DNA from: Cyclobacteriaceae bacterium
Lineage (GTDB): Bacteria; Bacteroidota; Bacteroidia; Cytophagales; Cyclobacteriaceae
Direction of reading: 5' to 3'
Assembly: GCA_022841475.1 (NCBI GenBank)
Contig: JALHRJ010000037.1
Span: 1-43,473 of the forward strand
DNA length: 43,473 nucleotides
Shown: positions 27,201 through 35,152 of the stretch, in pieces
How the letters are laid out: each line of letters begins with the position of its first letter
Numbering within the stretch: position 1 is the stretch's first letter
The notes under the pieces: model-generated
Database searches by the model: none
The model's input: the letters and a program-made list of their open reading frames with translations, nothing else
What the model was told of the DNA's origin: nothing
Made by a program: the position numbers and the translations under genes

Positions 27201-28553
27201 ACCACCGCCCATAGCTGTAATGCCAAGAGCAGAAGAGTTGTTTCCGTTTGCAGGACTAGCTGTTGCGCCAGGGCCACCAGCTCCAATTACAATTGGATAA
27301 GAGCCGACTGCTGCTAGTAAGTTATCACGATCAATTACTTGACCACCACCACCTCCACCACCAGAACGGGAAGAGCCTGAAGGGGAGCGTCCACCGCTAC
27401 CACCACCACCAACGACCAAAACGCGCAGCAAGTCACCAGACTTACCAACTACGCTCTGTTCTCCATTTGTATTTGTGTCACCTCCCATACCGACAGTTAC
27501 ATCATATGCGTCAGTAGGAGTTAATCCTGTCAAAGTTGCTCGGGAGTAGCCACCTCCACCACCGCCACCAATATTTGTAGAACCACCTGCACCACTAGCC
27601 CAAGCTTCTATTAAAGCAGTTGCTACATTAGCAGGAACAGTCCATACACCATTGCTGGTAAAGGTATCAGTTTTTTTACATACAACAGTGCGGGTCCAAG
27701 TGCTGCCGTTATATTGCTGCAGTTCACCATTTTTGTAAGGGTTGGCTTCATCATCATCTTCCATGTCTTCGTCACGTTCTGCGAAAGCAATTTCGAACAT
27801 GACATAATTTGATTCGTCAGCTGCACCACTGCGACTTAAGACAAGGTGATAGACTTCATCAAGTTCAAAGTCAATGTCGGGAACAGTGAATTCTGTATTC
27901 TCGTATTCATATAACACGAAAGAGCTGCCGAACTGCTCGGCATTCAAAGTAAGAGAAGTTAAAACTGTGCCAGACGGGATTCCTGCATTGTCAGTTTGAA
28001 GCTCAATGATAACATTGTCAGTTGGCAAACCACTTTTACGAATGTATAGAGAAAGTTTTTTAAATGGTCCTTGAACTTTTGTAAAGCTTTGAGCCCATTC
28101 TGTATTGTCACCATTACCCATAATTGAAACAGCACCGTCACCCACTGGAATAATCAACTCGCTTACAACCAATGGCTCGTCAGTCTCATCAGCAACAGAC
28201 ACAAGGTCACTACCAGACCCTGTATCTTCAGTTGCAGTGAAACCCTCAGAAGCGTCTTTTACAAACTGTTCTTCACCGTCACCGCGAATGATCATCTTGT
28301 CGTCAGAAACGCCCCAGACTTTTGTTGGGTGTTCTACTCCGTCAGAAATATTAGCTGTGGTAAAAGCGGCAATAGCCTTCAGTGGTTCGCTACTAAGTTC
28401 ACCTATTGTATGAGGGTAAAATTTCCCTCCAATTTTAACCTTCCCGTAATCAGAGAATAAATCAATGCCCAGGTTCCGAATAATCTGACCAAGATAATCA
28501 CCTTGGTATGAGGTCTGCCAGTTTTTATTATTTAAATTTGGTAGTCTTATCAT
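24234..28553 (-). CDS. Large tail fibre/tail protein with glycine-rich domains, 1439 aa
   Basis: I prefer ATG 28553 (MIRLPNLNNKNWQTSYQG) to the frame-open start at 28592, which lies in the preceding gene. The N-terminal part is strand-rich. Residues about 300-780 hold long Gly-Ser/Asn runs (up to seven Gly in a row) broken by short strand motifs. The C-terminal half has Trp/Tyr-rich repeats (FINWIEYTKSEVFIGLQHIS, WTGDKITLPHRNGIVV) that look like a beta-propeller or beta-helix. Such glycine-rich parts in phage adhesins pack as polyglycine helices. Likely the main host-binding or tail hub-fibre protein. Confidence 0.75.
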   Translation of the reverse strand: MIRLPNLNNKNWQTSYQGDYLGQIIRNLGIDLFSDYGKVKIGGKFYPHTIGELSSEPLKAIAAFTTANISDGVEHPTKVWGVSDDKMIIRGDGEEQFVKDASEGFTATEDTGSGSDLVSVADETDEPLVVSELIIPVGDGAVSIMGNGDNTEWAQSFTKVQGPFKKLSLYIRKSGLPTDNVIIELQTDNAGIPSGTVLTSLTLNAEQFGSSFVLYEYENTEFTVPDIDFELDEVYHLVLSRSGAADESNYVMFEIAFAERDEDMEDDDEANPYKNGELQQYNGSTWTRTVVCKKTDTFTSNGVWTVPANVATALIEAWASGAGGSTNIGGGGGGGYSRATLTGLTPTDAYDVTVGMGGDTNTNGEQSVVGKSGDLLRVLVVGGGGSGGRSPSGSSRSGGGGGGGQVIDRDNLLAAVGSYPIVIGAGGPGATASPANGNNSSALGITAMGGGAGGNHVGGDGGANGASGGGGTRANSTAGVSLVGQFPGGSGIGTGGNVTAAGGGGGGAGSAGANATDSNGGNGGNGLNSDISGSTVMYGSGGGGGGQTTGGTAGSGAGDGKTTGIADSGAANRGGGGGGAYHPSGGVDNGGAGGSGVVIIRYKTGVITATGGTITTDGGDTLHTFTSDGTFDVSSVNVPAVLAVGGLAGANGGTGGQASLGIGDVKYSGGNGSIGTDPDGDGGGGGAGDSGNGGDTGSEIGGQGGARQGGSGGGNLNGDIVNGGAMYGGGGRSTPSSGASGARGEVRITYNIPLPVDYPIVADRIFGNNSVATGSHFFTVPPSTLPGDLLILVMSTSKNNLGGTLTGWTKLKESKDFLNECTQFVFWKRATGDDNGRVTVTNNSGATWIIYRIINGDVPTATQAVMAGPADPPEHDTFKLAKYLWIVAGSGNNGGFPNGNPTAAPTDYDSFINEPPLYLWEDQNLIAPATYTADRLLEAASEDPGAFTGAVGGFEIAATIAVPYKFQEQFMDLSMTLQVEFPAATERLYLTTTEDLKFLNEEDGTWQSLWQGIFQQDPLDPDYPHPLKLLSAGGVLLFGDKNKLHSCIATGVSISDARPNRVVFDANYFINWIEYTKSEVFIGLQHISGDTLPSYVVQYQPYTEVTRIFTIEEGATVGFIVNENCHIIDKAGQIRAYNGSAFPAYDYFPPYWTGDKITLPHRNGIVVENDQYYCLWEGQYPFPSGIWAYENKRLYHKHGFVFDPAVLNSLSAIETPSGLRALYDMGTNVLAGALVYGSDNEEIVEGVFSKEKATGVDVSSYSRASFVSPRFPSVDVNTIWQRIFGKIDHLGTGDSGELVLKYRQQSASVAEGKNATSFAGIWTSTTTFTCADAGFVSAVNSGYIAVGDEVIVRRGQGAGLNLQITEITGTTTKTITVTNGLADITSGEFNFSVENWKYIQNRDLTAQNNEWLQVKAEIQDNVALEEIQVTSKTNETNNE

Positions 28554-28563
28554 ATTTTTATTT

Positions 28564-29595
28564 TTATTTAGCAGTCCAGCCTGTTCTGGCAACTATATTA
28601 TTAGGGTCATTCACAGGATCAATATTATTGGCTGTCTTTATGTAAAGAGTTGTACTGGTTGCGCCGTCAAAACGTAAGTACATAGAACCTATATTGGCAG
28701 GTACTACACCTTCAGGACTACCGTTACCCCATTTTATATATCGAACATCTGAACCTTCCGAAGGGCCATAACCCATTCGAATATCTTGACCAAAATAACC
28801 GCGATCGTATGGATTTTGAGCAGCGCCTAGAAGTGCTGGGACTATCATATAGTAAGCATATTGGCCGCTAGCGTGAGGGAATGAAGCTATCTCTGCAGCA
28901 CCATTCGCTTTGTAGTGGCCAAGAGTGATAGTATTTTCAGTATTAGCAAGCACCTTATAACCACAAAGATAATTGCCTTCTAGGGTTGAAATATTTATCA
29001 GTGAGCCGATCAAAGAATTGACAGGGAACTTCGCGGTTGAGTCAGTTAATACTGAACCGTTAAGACTGATAGTACCCGTGCTCTGAACAGAAGGGGTGCG
29101 CTCACCCACAATGAAGGCTAATGGTCCGAACACTGAAGGTCCAGAGAAAGCTGCTTGGCCTTGAGGTGATGAAATCACACGGACACGCCCTTCACTAAGC
29201 TTCGCCCAATCAAGACGGTTAAGAGGAGTGTTAATATCTTCAATCGGCAGATTTTTTATGGTAGAGAAAATAGCATGGATTTGTTCATTAGCTGCATACT
29301 TATTTGTAACCAATACTCCAATCGCAGCAACGCGAGAGGATTTGTCAGAAATCAAAGCATTGTTAAGCTGGGAGTCAACCATTTGAAACGGCACGAAGAC
29401 TTTATCTCCCTGCACAACGCCGCCTCCAAGAACCAAAGAACGACCGACAAAATCTGTCTGGCCTTGAAACTCTTTCGAGCCGTCATTACCCAAGTGCTGA
29501 TGTTCTGTTAGGTCGTCAACTTGTTTTTTCAAGTCAGCGAACTCATCAGCCATTTGAAGTAATTGTGCAATTTGTTCTTCAGTTAGGTTAGGCAT
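28564..29595 (-). CDS. Tail fibre-like protein, 343 aa
   Basis: N-terminal coiled coil (MPNLTEEQIAQLLQMADEFADL) and an EHQHLGNDGSKEFQGQTDFVG stretch typical of the shaft start of fibre or appendage proteins. The rest is strand-rich with many Gly and Ser, ending in LRFDGATSTTLYIKTANN. No enzymatic motif. It overlaps the 43-aa gene before it and directly precedes the large fibre gene, so the two may form one appendage. Confidence 0.7.
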   Translation of the reverse strand: MPNLTEEQIAQLLQMADEFADLKKQVDDLTEHQHLGNDGSKEFQGQTDFVGRSLVLGGGVVQGDKVFVPFQMVDSQLNNALISDKSSRVAAIGVLVTNKYAANEQIHAIFSTIKNLPIEDINTPLNRLDWAKLSEGRVRVISSPQGQAAFSGPSVFGPLAFIVGERTPSVQSTGTISLNGSVLTDSTAKFPVNSLIGSLINISTLEGNYLCGYKVLANTENTITLGHYKANGAAEIASFPHASGQYAYYMIVPALLGAAQNPYDRGYFGQDIRMGYGPSEGSDVRYIKWGNGSPEGVVPANIGSMYLRFDGATSTTLYIKTANNIDPVNDPNNIVARTGWTAK

Positions 29596-29719
29596 TGGCG
29601 TGTGGGACTGGTGGTAAATTTGGTTGATCTTTTTTGGCAGCTAAATCGTTTTGTAGATTCTGCTGATTCTCTCGCTCCTGTTCAGGAGTGAGTTCTGTTG
29701 GTGGTATTATTTCTGTCAT
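29588..29719 (-). CDS. Small Pro/Gln-rich protein, 43 aa
   Basis: MTEIIPPTELTPEQEREN followed by QQNLQNDLAAKKDQPNLPP. The ATG overlaps the stop of the connector gene (TAATG) and the stop overlaps the start of the fibre gene by 8 nt; the two couplings support a real gene. Hydrophilic, probably helical; perhaps a virion or assembly accessory. Confidence 0.55.
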   Translation of the reverse strand: MTEIIPPTELTPEQERENQQNLQNDLAAKKDQPNLPPVPHANA

Positions 29720-30453
29720 TATTGTAGGAATCGTAAAGCGTCGTTATTAACTGAATCACGCTTTGGACGAATGTTAATTTTCTTATCTTTACCGCGCCAT
29801 GAGTAGAACTTAACTAGCTGTGCAGAAACGTCTGCCCAATCTTTTTTCAAAGACACTAGCTTTTTTTCTAACCCATTTGGAATGCAGTAAGGAATGGCTG
29901 CGCCAATGGCAATCAAAACATGGAATTGGCGGTTGAATCCTGGCTCTTTAGTAGTGTCAGAATCTTCAAAAAGAATTACGTTACGCTTGTAGTAGACTCG
30001 AAGGCCACCTGTTACAGAGAAGTTTGGAGTAGCGTACAGGATTAGAGAGCTTCCTACTTTGTTGTAGTAACGAGGCATACCACCACCCGCAGGGTCAACA
30101 TAGGTCATAGCATGGCCATTGTTGTCGTTGTAATCGAAGGGGTCAAGCTGGTGCCACTGACCATTTTCATTACAGACTTCAACGCGTACAATTTCAAGGA
30201 AATCTACGGCTGGGATATTGTAATTACTTTGACCAGCAACCAAATCAGTAGTTCCAATTGGAAGGTCTGTTTGGTTGTCGTCGTCGTACTGCCAGGAACC
30301 GTCAGCAGTCATAATCATATAAGCCACATTATCATAGGTAATGTTAGCGTTTCGAGTTTTGTCCTCGATTGGGTATGAGGAGTTTGTGGTTCCCAGCAAG
30401 AAATCAATATGCTGTACAATCCCCTGTTTATTTGTTACGTCGTTGAATTGCAT
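29719..30453 (-). CDS. Head-tail connector/adaptor-like protein, 244 aa
   Basis: The N-terminal helix (NDVTNKQGIVQHIDFLLG) leads into a strand-rich body, SQSNYNIPAVDFLEIVRVEV-like, then a YYNKVGSSLILYATPNFSVTGGLRVYYKR block and a C-terminal helix with SLKKDWADVSAQLVKFYS. This layout matches the adaptor or tail-tube-A-like proteins of short-tailed phages ('PxxFLxIxRV ... GxxLxLxPxP ... LxVYYKR'). It would join portal to tail. No partner-specific motif can be read. Confidence 0.72.
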   Translation of the reverse strand: MQFNDVTNKQGIVQHIDFLLGTTNSSYPIEDKTRNANITYDNVAYMIMTADGSWQYDDDNQTDLPIGTTDLVAGQSNYNIPAVDFLEIVRVEVCNENGQWHQLDPFDYNDNNGHAMTYVDPAGGGMPRYYNKVGSSLILYATPNFSVTGGLRVYYKRNVILFEDSDTTKEPGFNRQFHVLIAIGAAIPYCIPNGLEKKLVSLKKDWADVSAQLVKFYSWRGKDKKINIRPKRDSVNNDALRFLQ

Positions 30454-30456
30454 GGT

Positions 30457-31149
30457 TTAAAATTTTGATTTATTAAGGGCCCACTTTTCAATAACGAGTT
30501 GAAGGTTTTTAACCTTTTCATCAGTCGTTATAGTGTATTCATGGTGGAAGAACTGTGCTTCAGGCAGTGCAACTTTTTCAAGAACATCTTTTAGATTAGT
30601 GTACTTCAGGCCGAAGCGAGCAACGTTTCGAGAGATAACGAAATCATCAATCAAATGGTCTGTATCTACTACCGTATTACGTTCTACAACTGTAGGGAAC
30701 ATGGAGTTTCGGCATTCTTCAAGCGTCATGTCTTCAAGCGGCTTGTACATGTCAATGCACCAGTCAGAAAAAATAGTGAACCAGTTACAGGTGCCAATGT
30801 TACGGCCGTCGCGCAAGAAGTATTTATCATACTTCCAGCGGATATTCGCCATGTCGTGTCCGACCTGCATTACAGTGTCTTTAGGTAGGAAGTTCGTGAA
30901 GTCTAAAGTTTCAGGGTGAATCAAACAATCGCTATCAACATAAATATTCCAGTCGCTACCATTTTCTTGAGCCAGATCATAAATCTGAAGCTTCTCATAA
31001 ACGATAGGCATGTCAGGGTATTTTCGTTCTGTGATGTCGACAATTTCAGCACCAATACGTTTGGCATAAAACTCTAAGTAAGGACGAGTTAGTGCCAAAA
31101 TTGCTGGAGCATAATTATTTATATTGAGAGTGTAGATTGTTTTCTTCAT
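30457..31149 (-). CDS. Glycosyltransferase (GT-A fold), 230 aa
   Basis: The N-terminus TIYTLNINNYAPAILALTRPYLEFYA and WNIYVDSDCLIHPETLDF with DSD at residues 72-74 supply the metal-binding DxD of GT-A enzymes acting on nucleotide sugars. TGVLGS-like loops are replaced by NIGTCNWFTIFSDWCIDMY. It belongs to the family of small 'YVDSDxLI' transferases found in phages and capsule loci. Its place between the collagen-like fibre and the connector suggests it sugar-coats a virion protein; modifying host surface sugars is an alternative. Confidence 0.8.
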   Translation of the reverse strand: MKKTIYTLNINNYAPAILALTRPYLEFYAKRIGAEIVDITERKYPDMPIVYEKLQIYDLAQENGSDWNIYVDSDCLIHPETLDFTNFLPKDTVMQVGHDMANIRWKYDKYFLRDGRNIGTCNWFTIFSDWCIDMYKPLEDMTLEECRNSMFPTVVERNTVVDTDHLIDDFVISRNVARFGLKYTNLKDVLEKVALPEAQFFHHEYTITTDEKVKNLQLVIEKWALNKSKF

Positions 31150-31153
31150 ATTT

Positions 31154-32941
31154 TTAAATAAATGTTGTTACACGAACCATTCCATTCCCCCCGTTACCAG
31201 CAGCGCTAGCTCCTTGACCAGCTCCACCTCCACCCCCAGGTTGTGTACCGTCAGTGAAGCGAGCACCACCACGACCTCCAGCCCAGCTCATACCTCCGAC
31301 ACTAGAAGCGTCTATGCCAGCTCCACCTCCACCTCCGAATTGAGAGAATCCTCCATGGCCACCACTGCCTTCAGCGCCGCCCCCACCGCCACCGTAAACG
31401 GAAGGACCACCCCGATATTGGTTACCACGGTTTCCACCCCCGCCGCCACCGCCACCAAACAATGCAGCGTTTATAAATACATCACTTGTGCTGTTAAAGC
31501 CACCTTCCACTCCTTGGTAAGGGCCTGGTATTCCAGCATAAGCACCAGCGGCTGGGTTTCCTGTCCCAGACACACGCCCACCACCAGCTCCCCCAGCAGT
31601 AGAGCCGTTTGCTCCATTGGCATGCATGCTCCCACCGCCACCACCACCAGCCTTAGAAGCACCTTCACCACCACCACCGCCACCGTATGCAGTGATAATT
31701 TTTGTACTGTTACCAAAGGTAGAGATATTTCCAATACTACCAGTTCCGTTAGAACCAACTGCCTTGCCAGCTCCACCCTGGCCAACAACAACAACTTCTG
31801 TGGCATTTAAACCACTAACTGGAATGCGGGCAAAGGTATAGCCACCACCACCTCCGCCGCCCCCTTGACCTGCTCCAGTACGAAGCCCGCCACCCCCGCC
31901 AGCGCCCCATACTTCAACAATCACATAAGAATTGGCACCAACACCAGAAGGCTTGGTCCAGTCTGTAGTTCCAACTGTAGTAAAGGTTTGAATATTCCCA
32001 GCTTGAGGACCAGTAGGGCCTGTCGGTCCAGTAGGTCCTGTAGGGCCAGTGGGACCTGTTGGGCCCGCACTACCCGCGCTACCTGCAGGTCCAGTCCAAC
32101 CTGTAGGCCCTGTAGGGCCTTGAGCGCCAGCGCCACCAGCAGGACCAGTCCAACCTGTAGGACCTGTTGGTCCTTGAGCTCCTGGGTCCCCTTGATCACC
32201 TTGTGGTCCTGTCCAACCTGTAGGGCCTGTTGGACCTATAGAGCCCTGTGGACCAGTCCAACCTGTAGGGCCAGTCGCCCCGTCAGCGCCATTGTCCCCT
32301 GCAGGTCCTGTCCAACCTGTAGGACCAGTAGGTCCAGTTGGACCTTCGGCACCAACAATAACCCAATCAGGATTTCCTGGATCAGGTTCAGAATTTGTAT
32401 TTGTATCTACGGCTGCCCAAAGAAAACCGTCATGGTCAACTGCGTCTAACGGGTCATAAGTGTCTGTGTCGTTCCAAGCACCGCGGTAATTCAAAGCTTG
32501 ACCGTCAGCACCAGTCGGACCAGTGGGTCCAGTGTAACCAGTATAACCAGTAGGGCCAGTCGGACCAGTGGGTCCTGTTGGTCCTTGATCTCCTTGGTCG
32601 CCAGTAGGCCCTGTCGGTCCAATATCCCCTTGATCACCTGTAGGACCTGTTGGACCAGTAGGACCAATATCACCCTGGTCTCCAGTAGGACCAGTTGGAC
32701 CTAATGGACCAGTGCTACCTGTAGGACCTGTTGGTCCAGTAACGGTTGAAGCCGCGCCAGTTTCACCAGTAGGGCCAGTAGGCCCTGTTGGACCAGTAGG
32801 TCCTGTTGGACCCGTTGCTCCCATTAAATCAGTCTTGGTAGATTTTTTAGTTACGCCAGTATTAAGATCAACGAACGGTATTACGTCGTTGTCTGTTGGG
32901 ACCCCAGCGGGTAATTCAGTTATCTTTTTATCTTCAGCCAT
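31154..32941 (-). CDS. Collagen-like fibre with glycine-rich tip, 595 aa
   Basis: Residues about 40-330 are Gly-X-Y repeats, mostly GPTGPTG, interrupted by a non-collagenous segment ([20 protein letters not shown]..., a carbohydrate-module-like 'W-xxxx-Y-xxxD-xV' motif). The last 260 residues are glycine-rich with short strands ([26 protein letters not shown]), a domain seen at the ends of phage fibres. A triple-helical rod with a globular tip is expected. Thr in Y positions could be glycosylated by the transferases on both sides. The N-terminus ([17 protein letters not shown]) is the usual phage fibre start. Confidence 0.85.
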   Translation of the reverse strand: MAEDKKITELPAGVPTDNDVIPFVDLNTGVTKKSTKTDLMGATGPTGPTGPTGPTGPTGETGAASTVTGPTGPTGSTGPLGPTGPTGDQGDIGPTGPTGPTGDQGDIGPTGPTGDQGDQGPTGPTGPTGPTGYTGYTGPTGPTGADGQALNYRGAWNDTDTYDPLDAVDHDGFLWAAVDTNTNSEPDPGNPDWVIVGAEGPTGPTGPTGWTGPAGDNGADGATGPTGWTGPQGSIGPTGPTGWTGPQGDQGDPGAQGPTGPTGWTGPAGGAGAQGPTGPTGWTGPAGSAGSAGPTGPTGPTGPTGPTGPTGPQAGNIQTFTTVGTTDWTKPSGVGANSYVIVEVWGAGGGGGLRTGAGQGGGGGGGGYTFARIPVSGLNATEVVVVGQGGAGKAVGSNGTGSIGNISTFGNSTKIITAYGGGGGGEGASKAGGGGGGSMHANGANGSTAGGAGGGRVSGTGNPAAGAYAGIPGPYQGVEGGFNSTSDVFINAALFGGGGGGGGNRGNQYRGGPSVYGGGGGGAEGSGGHGGFSQFGGGGGAGIDASSVGGMSWAGGRGGARFTDGTQPGGGGGAGQGASAAGNGGNGMVRVTTFI

Positions 32942-33191
32942 TTTTGATTTCGTTGTTCCAGTTAGAATTTTGTTTTAAAGAGTTCTGGTAATTAGAAGAG
33001 TTTTTCTCTGCATTGCTATACGTAGAACTATTCTTACCAGAGTTTCCCCACCGATCATCTTCAATGATGATACGGCCACCAGTTTCCAATAAGAGGTACG
33101 CACCATTTTCCTGCAAAAGAAATCCAACAAGTTTTTGTTTGATTGCTTTTACAAAGCTTGATACATTTTTCGTTACATTATTCCATGTCAT
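32934..33191 (-). CDS. Small virion-associated protein, 85 aa
   Basis: Starts [19 protein letters not shown]. Contains [19 protein letters not shown], a short repeat motif ('LLQENG..LLLE.G') common in phage tail and appendage proteins. The tail is Asn/Ser-rich with W at regular spacing ([20 protein letters not shown]). The Asn- and Ser-rich region is another possible target of the neighbouring glycosyltransferases. It overlaps the genes on both sides. Confidence 0.6.
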   Translation of the reverse strand: MTWNNVTKNVSSFVKAIKQKLVGFLLQENGAYLLLETGGRIIIEDDRWGNSGKNSSTYSNAEKNSSNYQNSLKQNSNWNNEIKNG

Positions 33192-34332
33192 AGAATTGTT
33201 TGTCTTCTAAATATTTTTTAGAGTCAGGACGATAATTTAATGCCAACTCAAAATGCTTTTTACTTTTTTCTTTATTACCTAGCCACCAATATGCCCAATA
33301 GAGAATCTCGTGCGGATAGTAAGTGTAGTGAGCCTGGTTATTCGCATAGAAATCACTTGGGCCAATCGCCAGTGCAGCTTCAGCAAAACTTGCTGCGCCC
33401 TGGTGGTTGCCTCGGCGGTAGTAATGTTCAGCAATTTTGATAAGTGCTTCACGACGTGTTGAGTCAATATTAAATGCTCTCATGTAACACTCAATTGCCC
33501 CGACGGAATCCCCGAGTTTTGAGCGTGCGTCTCCAATAAAAATGTGAGACTGCGCACGTTCCGTGATCCAACCATTCATGCGAATGTGTCGATTCAACTC
33601 TTTAATCGCTGATTCAGGACGACCTGTGCCGAGAAGTTCTCGACCAAAGTAATGCGAGTTACGATCATTACTAGGATTCAAGAAACAATCAAGCGCCAAG
33701 CCTTTAAGATAGCCACTTCGATCTGTTTCGGTATTTTGAGAGTGCTCAAGCTTAATGACACTTTCATCTAAAGCTATTTTCTGGGCAACCCCAGACAATA
33801 CTTCATGGATAATACCAACCCACTTTAACTTAGTACGATTGTAAAACTTACAATGCGTAAACTTAATTGCTTCTGCTCCGAACTCGTCGCGAGAGAAAAC
33901 AAAATTATATTCTAATTGTTCACCGCCAGATGAAATAGCAGCTTCAATTTTATCTATGTCAAACTGCGTATAGAATTCATCACAGTCTGGCATGGCAATC
34001 ATATCTGTAGGAGAAAACTCGGCGATATAATTACGCGCTCTAGAATAATCGAACAACGTATCTCCAGCCTCAACCACATTAGGTTCCCCATTAACAACAA
34101 ATTGGCGATTGATTTGTTTCGCCAATTTGCTAGTAATTACGCGACGAAACTTGTCGCCCACCGCATGAACAACACAACCGTGTTTTTCTGCGACTTCAAT
34201 TGTATTGTCTGTGGAGCCAGTATCTAGAACCAGTACCTGCCCGCCGCGGGAACGGAACTCACTTAGAGACTCTAAGAGTCTTGGTAGTGTTTTCGATTCA
34301 TTTTTGGCGATCAGGCAGATACTGAAATTCAT
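33178..34332 (-). CDS. Family 2 glycosyltransferase with TPR-like C-terminus, 384 aa
   Basis: FSICLIAKNESKTLPRLLESL, VLDTGSTDNT (residues 36-44) and MPDCDEF (DCD at 116-118) are the nucleotide-sugar and metal motifs of GT2 enzymes. From about residue 210 the protein is helical with TPR-like units (ESAIKELNRHIRMNGW, VGAIECYMRAFNIDSTRREAL). GT2-TPR fusions are known from surface and protein glycosylation. It sits just upstream of the collagen-like fibre, supporting virion glycosylation; acting on host glycans is the alternative. Confidence 0.88.
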   Translation of the reverse strand: MNFSICLIAKNESKTLPRLLESLSEFRSRGGQVLVLDTGSTDNTIEVAEKHGCVVHAVGDKFRRVITSKLAKQINRQFVVNGEPNVVEAGDTLFDYSRARNYIAEFSPTDMIAMPDCDEFYTQFDIDKIEAAISSGGEQLEYNFVFSRDEFGAEAIKFTHCKFYNRTKLKWVGIIHEVLSGVAQKIALDESVIKLEHSQNTETDRSGYLKGLALDCFLNPSNDRNSHYFGRELLGTGRPESAIKELNRHIRMNGWITERAQSHIFIGDARSKLGDSVGAIECYMRAFNIDSTRREALIKIAEHYYRRGNHQGAASFAEAALAIGPSDFYANNQAHYTYYPHEILYWAYWWLGNKEKSKKHFELALNYRPDSKKYLEDKQFYDME

Positions 34333-34344
34333 TTTGTTTTTGTT

Positions 34345-34629
34345 TTAAATTACTGTTGGTTCCCACACAAACCCGACCATAGTCTGGTTGGTAAGATCAA
34401 CAGTGATACCAACATCAAACACGTCGCCGACTTCAACAAAGCCACCACATGAAGTCATAAGGGTACTGCCAGCAAGGTCAACTAAGATGTTCCCGTCACC
34501 GTCGGTCTTACTGTTAGAGACTTCAATGGCCCCGTTTGCAACGTCGCGTCCAATGATAATGCGTTTTAAGATAGCTGGGCCAGTTGCAACAACTTGATTA
34601 GCGCCAGCTGTAGGTAGCCAGGTAATCAT
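34345..34629 (-). CDS. Small beta-rich virion protein, 94 aa
   Basis: MITWLPTAGANQVVATGPAI, then strands with Gly and Asp turns (SKTDGDGNILVDLAGSTLM) ending MVGFVWEPTVI. The pattern is that of small decoration or head-fibre-like phage proteins. It is 5 nt from the 143-aa decoration-like gene and after the capsid gene in the same operon. Confidence 0.6.
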   Translation of the reverse strand: MITWLPTAGANQVVATGPAILKRIIIGRDVANGAIEVSNSKTDGDGNILVDLAGSTLMTSCGGFVEVGDVFDVGITVDLTNQTMVGFVWEPTVI

Positions 34630-34634
34630 GTTGT

Positions 34635-35066
34635 TTAAGCTTCTTTAGTTACTACGCCACTGTAACCAACAACAACCCATTCGGTGTTGTCAGCGTACAC
34701 ATCTACATAGTTGCCGATAACGCCAGCTATGTTAAGGTACTTGCTTGCTACGGCTGAACCGTTCAAGTTAATCGCTTCACCTGTTTGAGGCAAGAGACGA
34801 ATGATTTGAGCAGCTGTTGCGGCAACACGCAAACATTCACCTTGCACGTCTTTAAGTGCAGGCAATGTTAAAACCTGCGTACCGTCGTCCGCAGTGTTGT
34901 TGAAAATTTTACCCATGTCTGTCTTTAGGACAGTATAGTCTGCAGTTTTAGTAACTACGGTCGCGTCCGCCAAGTCAACTGTTGGATAGACTACATTCTT
35001 ACGAGTAAGGAAAATACCTTCTGTAAGACGAGAGAGAAAATTTTTGACTAATAAATTATTGATCAT
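34635..35066 (-). CDS. Head decoration/head-fibre-like protein, 143 aa
   Basis: VVTKTADYTVLKTDMGKIFN, TQVLTLPALKDVQGECLRVA, IRLLPQTGEAINLNGSAV and DVYADNTEWVVVGYSG make a beta-sandwich pattern widely seen in phage head fibres, neck and appendage proteins. It is located directly after the major capsid gene, where decoration proteins are expected. No chain-binding residues can be deduced. Confidence 0.68.
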   Translation of the reverse strand: MINNLLVKNFLSRLTEGIFLTRKNVVYPTVDLADATVVTKTADYTVLKTDMGKIFNNTADDGTQVLTLPALKDVQGECLRVAATAAQIIRLLPQTGEAINLNGSAVASKYLNIAGVIGNYVDVYADNTEWVVVGYSGVVTKEA

Positions 35067-35094
35067 CTACGTTAAGTTAATAGTAATAGATAGA

Positions 35095-35124
35095 TTGCTG
35101 GGTTTAGCCTGTACCACCCAGCAA
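35095..35124 (-). promoter_or_regulatory. Hairpin after the capsid gene
   Basis: TTGCTGGGT(35095-35103)/ACCCAGCAA(35116-35124), nine perfect pairs, 29 nt after the capsid stop. No T run follows on the minus strand, so it is more likely a 3'-stabilising or partial terminator hairpin that lets capsid mRNA outnumber the downstream genes. Confidence 0.55.
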
Positions 35125-35152
35125 AGGTTTTTCAAAACTTCTTAATGGATTA

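Noticed and set aside
26183..27517. Several plus- and minus-strand frames within the glycine-rich part of the 1439-aa protein
   Set aside because: Shadows of GGN and GCN codons in the true frame; low-complexity products without ribosome-binding sites.
31214..32449. Long plus-strand frames opposite the collagen-like gene, rich in Ser, Thr, Cys and Pro
   Set aside because: They are the antisense reading of Gly-Pro-Thr repeats and polyglycine; their composition is forced by the real minus-strand gene and they lack start signals.
31960..32830. Regular short repeats that might suggest a CRISPR array
   Set aside because: The period is 9 nt and matches Gly-Pro-Thr codons in one open frame; there are no distinct spacers.
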